From contig JAJEFJ010000060.1 of the NCBI GenBank assembly GCA_022820485.1, positions 1 through 64,000 of the forward strand: a stretch of DNA of 64,000 nucleotides. Reading direction: 5' to 3'. This DNA is from Candidatus Latescibacterota bacterium (GTDB lineage Bacteria; Latescibacterota; UBA2968; UBA8231). Of this stretch, positions 42,209 to 51,714 are shown one piece after another (positions within the stretch are counted from its first letter, which is position 1; the number at the start of each line of letters is the position of its first letter). A program made the position numbers and the translations under genes. The notes below the pieces were generated by a model. The model saw nothing but the letters and a program-made list of their open reading frames with translations, was not told the DNA's origin and did no database searches.

Positions 42209-43735
42209 ATGCCCTCCACTGTCCTCTCGGCCGCCACGCTCGGAATTGACGCATATCCAGTCCACGTCGAAGTCGATACCGACCGCAGCTTGCCGACCTT
42301 CACAGTCGTCGGCCTGCCCGACTCCGCAGTCCGCGAAAGCAAGGAGCGCGTCTTGGCGGCCATCAAAAACGCCGGCTATCAGTGGCCGCGGCGCAAGGTC
42401 ACCATCAATCTCGCACCGGCCGACCGCAAGAAGGAAGGCTCAGCCTTCGACCTGCCCATAGCCGTCGGCGTCTTGGCAGCTTCCGGGCAGATCAAGCCCT
42501 TGGGCCTCGCCGAGTTCGCGCTCTTGGGCGAGCTATCGCTCAACGGCAGCGTGCGCCCGGTACATGGGATGCTCCCCATGGCCTCATCCCTGCACCAGCA
42601 GGGCCTCTACGGCATGATCGTGCCGACGCAAAACGCCCGCGAGGCCGCCATTGCCAATGGGCCGCTCGTCTATGGCGTCAGTTCGCTGAGCGAAGCTATC
42701 GGCATCTTGACCGGTGACGCACACCAACGGCCCTACGAATTGAACGTGGAGGAGGTATTTCGCAGCAACGCCAACTACGGGGTTGACTTTGCGGACGTGC
42801 GCGGCCAAGATCACGCCAAGCGCGCCCTCGAAGTCGCCGCCAGCGGGGGGCACAACTTGCTCATGGTCGGGCCGCCTGGGTCGGGCAAGACCATGCTCGC
42901 CCGCCGCCTACCCACGATCCTCCCGGCACCAACCCTGCAAGAAGCACTCGCCACCACCAAGATTCATTCGGTCGCCGGCGTCCTGCCCCCAGGCCAAGCC
43001 CTAGTCGCCACTCGGCCCTTCCGCGCTCCGCATCACACCGTCTCGGACGCGGGCCTCATTGGCGGCGGTGCGTATCCCCGCCCGGGCGAAGTGTCGCTCT
43101 CCCACCACGGCGTGCTCTTTTTAGACGAGTTGCCCGAGTTCCGCCGCAACGTCGTCGAGGCCCTGCGCCAGCCGCTAGAAGACCATGCGGTCACCATCAC
43201 GCGGGCGCAGACCGCGATCGCCTATCCAGCGGACTTTACCCTCGTCGCAGCAATGAATCCTTGCCCTTGCGGTTATCTTGGCGACGCCCGCCACACCTGC
43301 ACCTGCTCTCCGGCTGCCATCCGCCGTTATCGCACACGAATTTCCGGGCCGCTCCTCGACCGCATCGACATCCACATCGAAGTGCCAGCCCTCGCCTACG
43401 ACGACTTAGCCAACAAGCAAGGCGGCGAAGACTCAGCACAAATCCTCCAGCGCGTCAACGCCGCCCGCCAGCGGCAACTCGACCGCTTTGCCGGCGAGCT
43501 ATTCTGCAACGCCCAGATGAGCACGCGGCACATCCGCCGCCATTGCTCGCTCGACGCCGCCGGGCAAGCCCTGCTCGAAAAAGCTATGACCCGCCTTGGC
43601 CTGTCGGCCCGCGCCTACGACCGCATCCTCAAAGTCGCACGCACCATCGCCGACTTGGCCGACGCCCCGATCCAATCGCAGCACCTAGCGGAGGCCATAC
43701 AATATCGGGCACTTGATCGCAGCGGCCTTCTGTAG
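42209..43735 (+). CDS. comM: YifB/ComM Mg-chelatase-like AAA+ ATPase
   Basis: The 508-residue protein has the ComM layout: an N-terminal Lon-protease-like domain (about 1-170, with [16 protein letters not shown]), a AAA+ domain with Walker A GPPGSGKT (about residue 220), [20 protein letters not shown] and a C-terminal domain with [12 protein letters not shown]. ComM is a hexameric helicase that helps branch migration during natural transformation. ATG 42209 follows AAAGGAA; the ATG at 42182 has no such site. A sigma-54-like promoter lies just upstream. Confidence 0.93.
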   Translation: MPSTVLSAATLGIDAYPVHVEVDTDRSLPTFTVVGLPDSAVRESKERVLAAIKNAGYQWPRRKVTINLAPADRKKEGSAFDLPIAVGVLAASGQIKPLGLAEFALLGELSLNGSVRPVHGMLPMASSLHQQGLYGMIVPTQNAREAAIANGPLVYGVSSLSEAIGILTGDAHQRPYELNVEEVFRSNANYGVDFADVRGQDHAKRALEVAASGGHNLLMVGPPGSGKTMLARRLPTILPAPTLQEALATTKIHSVAGVLPPGQALVATRPFRAPHHTVSDAGLIGGGAYPRPGEVSLSHHGVLFLDELPEFRRNVVEALRQPLEDHAVTITRAQTAIAYPADFTLVAAMNPCPCGYLGDARHTCTCSPAAIRRYRTRISGPLLDRIDIHIEVPALAYDDLANKQGGEDSAQILQRVNAARQRQLDRFAGELFCNAQMSTRHIRRHCSLDAAGQALLEKAMTRLGLSARAYDRILKVARTIADLADAPIQSQHLAEAIQYRALDRSGLL

Positions 43736-43839
43736 CCCTAGTGGCGGCGGCTAACGGGGGCCGAGGTCTGAATAAAAAATCTTGACGAATGAACGGATTC
43801 TTAACTCTATCTTAATGACAACGAATAGGAGGTAGCATC

Positions 43840-44136
43840 GTGAGTGAGCCACTGCCGCCCGAGCGGCCCTATCCATTAGACCACGAGGGACGCATCGCCC
43901 GGTTGGAAGGTATTATCGAGCAAATCGATGTCCGGCTGGGCCGCGTCGAAACCAAAATCGACACTAACCGCCAAGCACTCGAAACCAAAATCGACACCAA
44001 CCGCCAATCGCTTGAAACCAAAATCGACACTAACCGCCAATCGCTTGAAACCAAAATCGACAGCCTTTTACGGTGGATTATTGCCCTGCAAGTGGCGACA
44101 TGGGGCCTCATCGGAGCCTTAAAGCTGTTCGGCTAG
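43840..44136 (+). CDS. Small coiled-coil membrane protein with 11-residue repeats
   Basis: The 98-residue protein has a Pro-rich start, then a coiled coil opening with GRIARLEGIIEQIDVRL and continuing with tandem 11-residue units (ETKIDTNRQSL), also visible as a 33-base DNA repeat. It ends with one transmembrane helix (about residues 76-96). GTG 43840 follows AGGAGGT. It resembles the small protein at 61964-62164 in the RLEGI segment and the terminal membrane helix. Its role is unknown; it may be a tail-anchored spacer or partner protein. Confidence 0.7.
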   Translation: MSEPLPPERPYPLDHEGRIARLEGIIEQIDVRLGRVETKIDTNRQALETKIDTNRQSLETKIDTNRQSLETKIDSLLRWIIALQVATWGLIGALKLFG

Positions 44137-44184
44137 CGGGCGTGGAAAGCGGGAAAACCCACCACAGCTTCTAAGGAACCGACC

Positions 44185-45114
44185 ATGGCCCCTAGCCCCG
44201 ACCCGCGCATTCCCTGGTACACCCCCGTCGGCGAGATAACCGTCGAAAAGCACACCCCCGACAAACCCCACCAAGGCAAGGTGCTGGCCGCCGTCCAAGC
44301 CCACGCGGATGACATTCCCCTCTTCTGCGCCGGCCTCGTCGCCAAGCTCATCGCCGAAGGCTACACGGCCTATTTAATCCAGACCACCAACGACGAGAAG
44401 TGCGGCCCGGGCACAATGGGCGAGACCATCCTCCAAAACGAGCGCGAAGTCGACGTACTCGCCGAAGAGTTGGGCTTCAAACAGGTCATCCACCTCGGCT
44501 ACCGCAATCACTTCCTCGACGAAGCCGCCCCCACCGAGTTGCGGGCCCGGCTGGTCTTTCTGATCCGCGCCCTCAAAATCGACACCATCACCACCTTCAG
44601 TCCTTGGGGCCACTGGGAGGAAAACCCCGATCACTACATCACCGGCCAAGCCGTCGAAGCGGCGCGCTGGATGGCCGGCATGGGCAAGGATTATCCCGAA
44701 CAACTAGCCTGCGGTATGCAGCCTCACTCGGTCAAAGACCTCTACTACTGGACCTGCCGCCCGGGTCAGCCCTACAACACGGTCGTCGATATAGCGCCGC
44801 ATCTCGACGAAAAGATCGCCGCCATGAGCGCCAACAAGGCCCAAGGGCCAGCGGGTGCTCACGGCCGCCGCCTCAAGGACCGGCTAGCGCGTCAGGGCAA
44901 ATACCTGCCTGATCTGGGTGACGATGACGAGGAGGCCGACCGCCAGTACATCCGCCTCTTTGGCTTGCAAGAATACCAACGCCTCGGCGAGCCCTATGGC
45001 CTAGACTACGCCGAGGCGTTCTACTACATGCCGCCCGGCGGAACCTTTACCGGCGCGATGAGCGCAGCGGAAATCGAGCGCTACATCGCAGAACACGCCG
45101 AGGACTTGGGCTGA
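44185..45114 (+). CDS. PIG-L (LmbE) family deacetylase
   Basis: The 309-residue protein belongs to the zinc-dependent GlcNAc-PI de-N-acetylase family. The metal motif is QAHADDIPLF (AHxDD) near residue 38, followed by QNEREVDVLAEELGF and FSPWGHWEENPDHYITG, which carries the third His. The family removes acetyl groups from N-acetyl sugars, including in mycothiol- or bacillithiol-type pathways. ATG 44185 follows TAAGGAA. Its position next to sugar enzymes suggests amino-sugar breakdown. A CCGCCT/AGGCGG inverted repeat at 45123-45144 lies just after the stop. Confidence 0.88.
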   Translation: MAPSPDPRIPWYTPVGEITVEKHTPDKPHQGKVLAAVQAHADDIPLFCAGLVAKLIAEGYTAYLIQTTNDEKCGPGTMGETILQNEREVDVLAEELGFKQVIHLGYRNHFLDEAAPTELRARLVFLIRALKIDTITTFSPWGHWEENPDHYITGQAVEAARWMAGMGKDYPEQLACGMQPHSVKDLYYWTCRPGQPYNTVVDIAPHLDEKIAAMSANKAQGPAGAHGRRLKDRLARQGKYLPDLGDDDEEADRQYIRLFGLQEYQRLGEPYGLDYAEAFYYMPPGGTFTGAMSAAEIERYIAEHAEDLG

Positions 45115-45228
45115 AGGGCAGGCCGCCTAAGCCATCTGAGGCGGATTGACGCTTTCTAAGCTGCATTGCAACTTAGATCAGGGACTGTTTATAGAGGCTC
45201 CTGACTATCGCCTTTTAGGATAACGACT

Positions 45229-45504
45229 ATGTCACTCCAGCAATCCCGCTATTCTGCCGAAGAGACGGCGCGACGCGGCGACGAACTATACGAGCGAGAT
45301 ATCCGCCGCCAAGTGGAAACGGCCCACTATGGAAAAGTCGTCGCCATAGACATTGACAGCGGCAGCTATGTCGTTGACGACAATGCTCTCGCTGCATCCG
45401 AGCGTCTCTTCACCCAACATCCTAACGCTGAAATCTGGTGCATTCGTATCGGCCATCGGGCACTGTACCACATGGGTGGCCGTCCAGTAAAGAAAAATCC
45501 GTGA
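45229..45504 (+). CDS. Small protein paired with retropepsin-like protease
   Basis: The 91-residue protein begins with a charged amphipathic segment (YSAEETARRGDELYERDIR) and then a compact domain including KVVAIDIDSGSYVVDD, AEIWCIRIGHRAL and HMGGR. Its length and placement two bases before the protease gene fit an antitoxin-like or substrate/adaptor partner. I do not recognise a named family. ATG 45229 has an AGGATAA upstream. Confidence 0.6.
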   Translation: MSLQQSRYSAEETARRGDELYERDIRRQVETAHYGKVVAIDIDSGSYVVDDNALAASERLFTQHPNAEIWCIRIGHRALYHMGGRPVKKNP

Positions 45505-45506
45505 TC

Positions 45507-45872
45507 ATGGGCGTCGTCAGCGCGGACTACGAAGCGATCATCCGTCTCGAAGTGCAAGGTCCAACAGGACAAAAACGCGAGGTGGACGCTGTCGTTGATA
45601 CGGGCTTCAATGGCTTTCTCACATTGCCGCCACCTCTCATCACGACCCTCGGACTGACCCGCCGGAGGCGTGGCCGAGCCATATTAGCTAACGGTAGCGA
45701 GGACATCTTCGATATCTACAGTGTTACCGTGCTGTGGGACGGCCAGCCTAGGTACATTGAGACAGGCGCGGTGGATACGACGCCCCTCGTGGGAATGGCC
45801 TTACTCGACGGGTATGACCTGCATGTCCGTGTCGCTATCGGTGGCCGTGTCGCTATCGAGACTCCGCGCTGA
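45507..45872 (+). CDS. Clan AA (retropepsin-like) aspartic protease
   Basis: The 121-residue protein has a single aspartic-protease half with VDAVVDTGFNGFLTLP, where DTG is the catalytic motif (about residues 27-29), and a flap-like GRAILANGSEDIFD. At this length it must dimerise to be active, as retropepsins do. A second matching strand lies in PLVGMALLDGYDL. ATG 45507 lies two bases after the stop of the small partner gene, so the two are co-translated. The role is unknown. Confidence 0.78.
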   Translation: MGVVSADYEAIIRLEVQGPTGQKREVDAVVDTGFNGFLTLPPPLITTLGLTRRRRGRAILANGSEDIFDIYSVTVLWDGQPRYIETGAVDTTPLVGMALLDGYDLHVRVAIGGRVAIETPR

Positions 45873-45922
45873 GTTGCCAAATTCTTTAATTTGCCCACAC
45901 AACGGCTTGGGGAGAAATCGCC

Positions 45923-46807
45923 ATGAAACTAACGACCGAACAGATCGCAGAATTCAACACCCGCGGCGTCATCATCGCCCGCGAGGCGCTTACCTACGAC
46001 GACTTGCAGCCGGTAATCGACGAACTATCGGCGTGGATCGACGCCCGCGCACAGACGCTGCACGACGAGGGCAAAATAGCAGACCTGCACGAAGACGCCC
46101 CATTTGCCACGCGCTACGGCTTGCTGTTCAAACAGTGCCCTGAGATCGGCCACGGCATGGACATCATGCACTATCGCGGGCGGGCGATATTCGAATTTTT
46201 GCGCAATGAAAACTTGCTCAACCTGCTCGAATCGCTGCTAGGTCCCGAACTGATCTGCAACCCCATCCAGCACCTGCGAGCCAAGCCGCCGCAAGCCTAC
46301 GAAAACCGCGAAGGCCCCTCTTTCCACAACGCGCCCTGGCACCAAGACGCCGGTGTGATGATGCCAGAAGCCGAAGGCTCAGACGTCGTCACCTGCTGGC
46401 TGCCTTTGGCCGAGGCCACGGTAGAGACCGGCTGCATGGAGGTCTTGCCCGGCCTCGTCGAAACCGGCTATCTCCGGCATTTGGCAGCCGGTGGCACCAC
46501 CATCGCCCCCGAGGCCATGCCCCACATCGAACCTCTCCCCTTGGAGTGCAAGCGCGGCGACGTGGTGCTCCTGAGCCGCTTTACGCCCCATCGCTCCACC
46601 CCCAATTACTCCGACCAATGCCGCTGGTCGCTGGATCTGCGCTACCAGCCCACCGGCCACCACACCGGCCGCACCGGCCACCCCGACTTCGTCGCGCGCT
46701 CCCGCCGCGATCCGTCCAGCGAGCTGACCGACTACGAGGAATGGTGCCGCTTGTGGATCGACGCCTTTGAAAATCCTCGCGGCGTTGTCGCGCACCGCGG
46801 GGAATAG
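45923..46807 (+). CDS. PhyH-family Fe(II)/2-oxoglutarate dioxygenase 6
   Basis: The 294-residue dioxygenase has the iron motif PWHQDAGVMM (His about 140), ENGC-like ETGCMEVLPG and the distal FTPHRSTPNYSDQCRW segment. It is a paralog of PhyH 5 (33838-34809). ATG 45923 follows GGGGAGAAA. It lies upstream of the third TIM-barrel paralog, 120 bases away, so the two may share a pathway. The substrate is unknown. Confidence 0.9.
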   Translation: MKLTTEQIAEFNTRGVIIAREALTYDDLQPVIDELSAWIDARAQTLHDEGKIADLHEDAPFATRYGLLFKQCPEIGHGMDIMHYRGRAIFEFLRNENLLNLLESLLGPELICNPIQHLRAKPPQAYENREGPSFHNAPWHQDAGVMMPEAEGSDVVTCWLPLAEATVETGCMEVLPGLVETGYLRHLAAGGTTIAPEAMPHIEPLPLECKRGDVVLLSRFTPHRSTPNYSDQCRWSLDLRYQPTGHHTGRTGHPDFVARSRRDPSSELTDYEEWCRLWIDAFENPRGVVAHRGE

Positions 46808-46927
46808 AAGGGCGCTAACCGTACGTTTTCGCTCGTGCTTTGAGCTTTGCTAGGAATTTCCAGACGGCTTCTTTGATCGCAGCTTGGCGAATGGCTGGCT
46901 GCACTGAGCGATTGCAAGGAGACGACG

Positions 46928-48505
46928 ATGGCCAAACCACGCATTTTTTTCGACCACGACGGTCGGCACCCGCTGATCTACATGTACGAGCCGCCGATGC
47001 AGAAAGAAGAGCTAGAGGCGGCGGTAGACGAGTTGGTGGGGACGCCAGTCGAGGCGCTGTCGCTAACCTTGGGCGATGCGCAGAGTCTGCTTTACGATTC
47101 GCAGGTGGGCGCGTTGTGGGGACGGGATATAAAGAAGTGGCCGCATCTGATCTGGAAGCGGGCCAACCAGAATTTCACCCAATTGATCAAAGCCGGATGC
47201 GATCCGCTCCAAGTGCTCTGCGACAAAGCCCATGCCAATGGCCTGCTGCTCTACGCGATGCTATTGCCGCAGCAGGGACCGCGGGAGTTGATGTTGAAAA
47301 GCTGGGAAAATCCGCGCTTCGCCGCCGAGCAGTGCAACCCGCAGCCGTTGGAGATCGGCAGCAAGGGCGGTGTGGACGCGGAGTGGCCGGGGTATCGCGC
47401 GTGGGATTACGCTTGGGATGCAGTGCGCGAGCAGAATTTGGCGATTGTCGAGGAAGTGCTCGCGCGCTATCCCATTGACGGTTTTGAGCTACAGCTCAAT
47501 TACTGTCCCTATTATTTTCACCCCGATGAGATTGCGGCGGGGACGGAGATTATGACCGAGTGGATAGGGCGGGTTTACGCGGCTGTCAAAAAGAGCGATC
47601 CGGCACGAGAGTTGGTCCTGCGCGTGCCAGCGAATCTGGATGGCTGCCGGGCGGTGGGGCTGGAGCCATTGGAGTGGATGCGCCAGGGCATTGTCGACGC
47701 GATCGTGCCCGAGGCATCGGGAGCGGCGGATCCGTCGGCGGATTTCAGCGCCTTCGTCAAAGCGGCACACGGGACGGCGTGTCGGGTCTTGCCGGCGTTG
47801 CAGAGTCGGATCGACAGCGACCGGGTCGGCGAGGGGACGATCGAAATGGTGCGGGCGGGGGCTTGCAACTATTGGGCGCAGGGAGTCGACGGCCTCTATA
47901 TCGCGCATTGGTTTGGCTGTTGGCCGTATAAGGCCGATTTCTACCAGAAGCTGCGCGAGGTGCCCTTCCCCGAGACGATGGCGGCCAAGGACAAGATCTA
48001 TCGAGTCCCCAGCGAGGGCAGCGCGCCAGCGCCGGAGGCGATTGCGCCGAATGTCGCTAATCCGCTACCTATTGAGTTGGTAAAGGGGCAGGCGCTACAG
48101 GTGGGTTTTGCGGTGAGCGATGATCTAAAAAAATGGGACAAGGTCAATCGGGTCCACGAGGTGATCTTGCGGGTGCGAGTGCAGGAGACGACGGAGCGGG
48201 ATCGCTTGCGCTTTGCTTTTAACGGCAAAGAATTACCGCAATCGCTGCTGCGCAAAATCAATCAGATGTACGTGATGGATGCGCCGCGCTATCGGGTTTT
48301 TGGCTACTGGTATGTCTTTCGTTTGCCCGAAAAATTTAGGCCGGTGCAGGGGTGGAATGTGCTGGAGGTCGAACTGCTCAAACGGGACGGGCAGGCGCTA
48401 CCGGCTGTCGTATTGCGCGATGTAGAGCTGGAAATCAAGTACTTGATGGGGAAGAATTACCATCGGGATTTGATCGATGCAGATCTGGGACCGGGTGAAT
48501 TGTAG
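46928..48505 (+). CDS. TIM-barrel glycoside-hydrolase-like protein, paralog 3
   Basis: The 525-residue protein is a close paralog of the gene at 17330-18901, sharing the N-terminal DGRHPLIYMYEPPM block, IDGFELQLNYCPYYFHPDE, GVDGLYIAHWFGCWPY and a C-terminal beta domain with a WNVLEVELLKRD segment. It is more distant from 7601-9169. ATG 46928 follows CAAGGAG. The barrel covers about residues 1-385. It probably works on a carbohydrate, but catalytic residues and substrate are not clear. Confidence 0.76.
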   Translation: MAKPRIFFDHDGRHPLIYMYEPPMQKEELEAAVDELVGTPVEALSLTLGDAQSLLYDSQVGALWGRDIKKWPHLIWKRANQNFTQLIKAGCDPLQVLCDKAHANGLLLYAMLLPQQGPRELMLKSWENPRFAAEQCNPQPLEIGSKGGVDAEWPGYRAWDYAWDAVREQNLAIVEEVLARYPIDGFELQLNYCPYYFHPDEIAAGTEIMTEWIGRVYAAVKKSDPARELVLRVPANLDGCRAVGLEPLEWMRQGIVDAIVPEASGAADPSADFSAFVKAAHGTACRVLPALQSRIDSDRVGEGTIEMVRAGACNYWAQGVDGLYIAHWFGCWPYKADFYQKLREVPFPETMAAKDKIYRVPSEGSAPAPEAIAPNVANPLPIELVKGQALQVGFAVSDDLKKWDKVNRVHEVILRVRVQETTERDRLRFAFNGKELPQSLLRKINQMYVMDAPRYRVFGYWYVFRLPEKFRPVQGWNVLEVELLKRDGQALPAVVLRDVELEIKYLMGKNYHRDLIDADLGPGEL

Positions 48506-48529
48506 CTTCTCTGCACGGGGGCCTAGGTA

Positions 48530-48610
48530 ATGGTGGGCCGCTACGGGCTTTATTTGCTGCTGACTGTTTGTCTGGGAGTGACTCCCCTGCCCTTTTGCGC
48601 AACCAGCTAA
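48530..48610 (+). CDS. Possible 26-residue signal-peptide-like ORF
   Basis: ATG 48530 opens a 26-residue frame, MVGRYGLYLLLTVCLGVTPL then PFCATS, that looks like an isolated signal peptide or a degraded secreted-protein start. There is no clear ribosome site, and a small GGGAGTGACTCCC hairpin (48574-48586) overlaps it. It may be noncoding. Confidence 0.2.
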   Translation: MVGRYGLYLLLTVCLGVTPLPFCATS

Positions 48611-48681
48611 AAGGCAGCAGCGCAGATACCAGAGAAACCCATCGCTAGATATGAAGCGTCTATAACATGAAAGGAGCCGTT

Positions 48682-49128
48682 ATGACACAGGATAAAACGC
48701 ATAAGGGCCGAGCGTCGGGCTTGCCGAATTCTCCGTTCTTAGTTGCTCCTGAGCAGAGCAATAAAGACGCAAAAGAAGAGGGCCTCGCCGACGCCTTACG
48801 CGATCTTCAAGAGATAAACGACGAGGCCGACGAAGAAGGAATGCCGCCACCTTCCGAATTGGCTATCGCCAACGCGGATCGTCTGATACGGGCAATCTAT
48901 GACATATTGCCATGTCAATATCTGGTGGAACTCCTACCGGAAGGAGTTATCGCTATCACCGTTCCTGGCGGGTTTCGGTGTTCAGTTATGTTGTTGTGCG
49001 AATCTGAGGGCGGAATACTGTGCTCTGTCAACATGAACGGCAAACATCGGCGCAAACGATATTCATACGCGAACCAACTGCCGGATAGATTTTTGCGTGA
49101 AGCCTTGAGTGAATTGGGACGGGGGTAA
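48682..49128 (+). CDS. Conserved-type hypothetical protein, first of a pair
   Basis: The 148-residue protein is hydrophilic at the N-terminus (about 1-55, acidic), followed by a folded region with DRLIRAIYDILPCQYLVELL, GVIAITVPGG and a cysteine-containing strand pair (CESEGGILCSVN). No family is recognised. ATG 48682 follows AAAGGAG; an earlier ATG at 48667 is possible. It is followed six bases later by another small gene, suggesting a two-gene module such as an accessory immunity or toxin-antitoxin pair. That is only inferred from layout. Confidence 0.6.
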   Translation: MTQDKTHKGRASGLPNSPFLVAPEQSNKDAKEEGLADALRDLQEINDEADEEGMPPPSELAIANADRLIRAIYDILPCQYLVELLPEGVIAITVPGGFRCSVMLLCESEGGILCSVNMNGKHRRKRYSYANQLPDRFLREALSELGRG

Positions 49129-49133
49129 GTTAG

Positions 49134-49583
49134 TTGGCTCGCATGAGCCCCCCTCAGAGTATATCTTCGGACGAGGCTTTGGGGCGGGGCGTATTTTCAA
49201 GCAGACATGCACGTCGAGCTAAAAATGGAATAGTTCCCCGTAATGCATTCCTCGAACGGTGGGAGCAAGCGGAGATCTCCGTTGACCGGCTTGATTTCGC
49301 GGAACCTGAAGAGATGGCGGCGCTTGGCGACAAAGTAGCAGTTGGCCGTAGTGTAGATAGTACGGTCACATTTTATGGCTGGGCCGTCATTACTACAGAA
49401 TACGCCGAAAACAATGGGCGGCAAGTGGTTTACACTCCACTACCCGATAATCCATACCATACAGACATTATCTTGCCCGATTCCGCAGCGGAGAACCGCG
49501 ACGAACAAATTCGTCACGCCCAAGAGTTGGCGGATGCGTCCCTATGGCGCGAACGTCCAGACTTCACGAAAACTGACGAATGA
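49134..49583 (+). CDS. Hypothetical protein, second of a pair
   Basis: The 149-residue protein contains ISSDEALGRGVFSSRHARRA, VDRLDFAEP, FYGWAVITTEYAENNGRQV and DNPYHTDIILP. I have the impression such proteins occur in accessory regions of many bacteria, but I cannot name a family. TTG 49134 is about eight bases after a GGGGG stretch; ATG 49143 is an alternative start. It follows the previous gene by five bases. Confidence 0.6.
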   Translation: MARMSPPQSISSDEALGRGVFSSRHARRAKNGIVPRNAFLERWEQAEISVDRLDFAEPEEMAALGDKVAVGRSVDSTVTFYGWAVITTEYAENNGRQVVYTPLPDNPYHTDIILPDSAAENRDEQIRHAQELADASLWRERPDFTKTDE

Positions 49584-49720
49584 CTCTTCGCGGATTGGCT
49601 CAATCCAAAATAAAATCGACCTAATCAATTCCTCGAACCACCCCGCACGAGCTTGACCAAGCAGGCGGTTTGCATTAACTCACTCTAGGCTGCCCAAGCA
49701 AACCGAAAGACAGGTGCAAA

Positions 49721-51661
49721 GTGGACCTAGACGAATTGCTGCGCGACGTGGATCTAGACGAAATGCTGCGCCTCTACGACGAGGCGGCTGAGGAGCTGAT
49801 GCAAGTCGCCATCAGCGACGGCCACTTTGCCGACCGCGATCCAAGCGAAATCATCTGGCCGGTGGGCAGCGATCTCGACGCGCTCACGCGCCGCGCCGAG
49901 CTGATCGGCACCATTCACGAGGGCATTCCCTCGCTCCGCGACAAACGCCTGCAAGAGGCATACGACCACTACGAGCACGTCGGCCCCGCCTACCACCAAG
50001 CGAACCGCCTCTACCTAGCAACGCGCCAGCTCTTCGTCGAACGCGGCCGCGGCGACGCGCTCGATTTCCACGCGCTCTACCAATCGGTCTATCTACACGC
50101 CCTAGGCCGCGACAACCCCTATACCCTCGACGAAGGCGAGGCCGCCCTCGTCAAGCTGCGGGTCGCCCGCGTACCGCTTTCCCACGCCCACGCCGTTGCC
50201 GAGAAGATACAATCCGGGACGGCGCAAAAAGAGCCCGCGACCGACTCGGCCGACGATCCGCGCTTGGCCGAGCACTACGCCTGCGAAATCGACGGAGTGC
50301 GCCACGCCGGGACCCTGCGCGACCTGCTCAGCGAAGTTGCCGAGCGCGTCGTCGATTACCTCGCCGCTGGCGAGCACCTCGCCATTCGCTTTAACACCTA
50401 TAGCAACTTCATCTATCTCGGCATATCGGTGTGGAAGGCCATCACGGACGCCGACGTGCTCTTGGCCCGCATCGAGGGGCGGGTGCGCGCCCGCTGGCAC
50501 CAAAAGCTGTGCAAGCTGGTTCTGCTGGGTAAGGGCATGCTACTCAAGTTCCTCCAAGCCCACTCCGAAGATCCCGCCCAAATCAAGCCGCGGGAATTTT
50601 GGTACGGCCAAGAGTACAGCTACCTGACCCGCGACATGATCGACCTGACGCGCCGCTTAGTCGGCTACGTCAACCGACTAGCGGGCCGAGCGCGGGGAGA
50701 AGTCGCTCTAGTAGTCCTACCCCCTCTGCTCGACGGCAAGGCCAAGGGCCGCTTTCTCGAATACCAGCACGTTGGGCGACGCCAGAGCCTCGGCCCATGG
50801 AGCCGTCGAGCGCGTCTCTTTCGGTGGGCTTTCCTCTACTACCGCACTGGAAAGAAAAAAATGAGCCTGCTAGCGGCTCAGCTCCCAGAAGCGGAGCGCC
50901 TCAAAGCCGCCAGCGCCCAAAGCAGCGAATGGGGGCGGAAATCGCTGGACATTTTCGGCATTGAATTGACTGTAAGCGCCGACCCGCTCTTCGCCGCCAG
51001 CGCCCGCGACCTCGACCTAGCCAACAAACAGGAAAAGGTCCTTTTTCTTCCCACGCACCGCAGCCTCTTCGACCATCCGGTGATGAGCACCCTGATCCAC
51101 GACCCCCGCTTCCTCGAACTGATGGGCTGGCGCGAACCCCCCGCGCCGGTGAGCCTCGCCCGCGCTCGACTGACCGAACCCGCAACCCTGCGCATTGGCG
51201 GGCGCTCTTTTTCGCTGATTGGCTTTACTACCGAGGAAGTTGATCAGATCATGGAGGCCGTTGACGGGCACGTCATTATGACCCGCTCGGCCGACACGAA
51301 AAATCCCACGCGCCGCTTTGCCGAGCTCCTCTCAGAGCGGCCGGGCGTCGTCTATGGCGAGGGCACCACCGCCGCCTTTGAGCCTCAGTGTCTGCCCATG
51401 CAGCACGCACTCTTTGCGTACCTGCCGCCCGACGTGATCATCGTGCCGCTAACTTTTCGCGGCCTGCACTCGCTGTGGCCCAAATGTCCCCGAGGCAATC
51501 TCAATATCGGCAGCGGCCGGGTCGAAGTAATGGTTTGTCCGCCCATGCTCGGCGAAACCACGCTCCTACCGCGCAAGCGCGCCCTGCGCACGCAGCTAGA
51601 GCCAGCGACGCTCTTCCAAGCCGTACACATCGCGCGGCTTTTCAACCCGGAACCAGCGTAG
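49721..51661 (+). CDS. Large acyltransferase-domain protein
   Basis: The 646-residue protein has a long N-terminal region of unknown type (about 1-410, helical, acidic at the start) and a C-terminal glycerolipid-acyltransferase-like domain (about 430-620). The HxxxxD motif is THRSLFDHP (about residue 443) and the substrate-binding GEGT motif is near residue 545. It may add acyl chains to a phospholipid or related lipid at the membrane. GTG 49721 follows an AGGTG-like site. The N-terminal extension is unusual compared with PlsB or PlsC. Confidence 0.72.
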   Translation: MDLDELLRDVDLDEMLRLYDEAAEELMQVAISDGHFADRDPSEIIWPVGSDLDALTRRAELIGTIHEGIPSLRDKRLQEAYDHYEHVGPAYHQANRLYLATRQLFVERGRGDALDFHALYQSVYLHALGRDNPYTLDEGEAALVKLRVARVPLSHAHAVAEKIQSGTAQKEPATDSADDPRLAEHYACEIDGVRHAGTLRDLLSEVAERVVDYLAAGEHLAIRFNTYSNFIYLGISVWKAITDADVLLARIEGRVRARWHQKLCKLVLLGKGMLLKFLQAHSEDPAQIKPREFWYGQEYSYLTRDMIDLTRRLVGYVNRLAGRARGEVALVVLPPLLDGKAKGRFLEYQHVGRRQSLGPWSRRARLFRWAFLYYRTGKKKMSLLAAQLPEAERLKAASAQSSEWGRKSLDIFGIELTVSADPLFAASARDLDLANKQEKVLFLPTHRSLFDHPVMSTLIHDPRFLELMGWREPPAPVSLARARLTEPATLRIGGRSFSLIGFTTEEVDQIMEAVDGHVIMTRSADTKNPTRRFAELLSERPGVVYGEGTTAAFEPQCLPMQHALFAYLPPDVIIVPLTFRGLHSLWPKCPRGNLNIGSGRVEVMVCPPMLGETTLLPRKRALRTQLEPATLFQAVHIARLFNPEPA

Positions 51662-51714
51662 GGCGTCCAGTAGAACTATAAGAACTTGGTAACGCTTTAT
51701 AAGGAAATCGAGTC

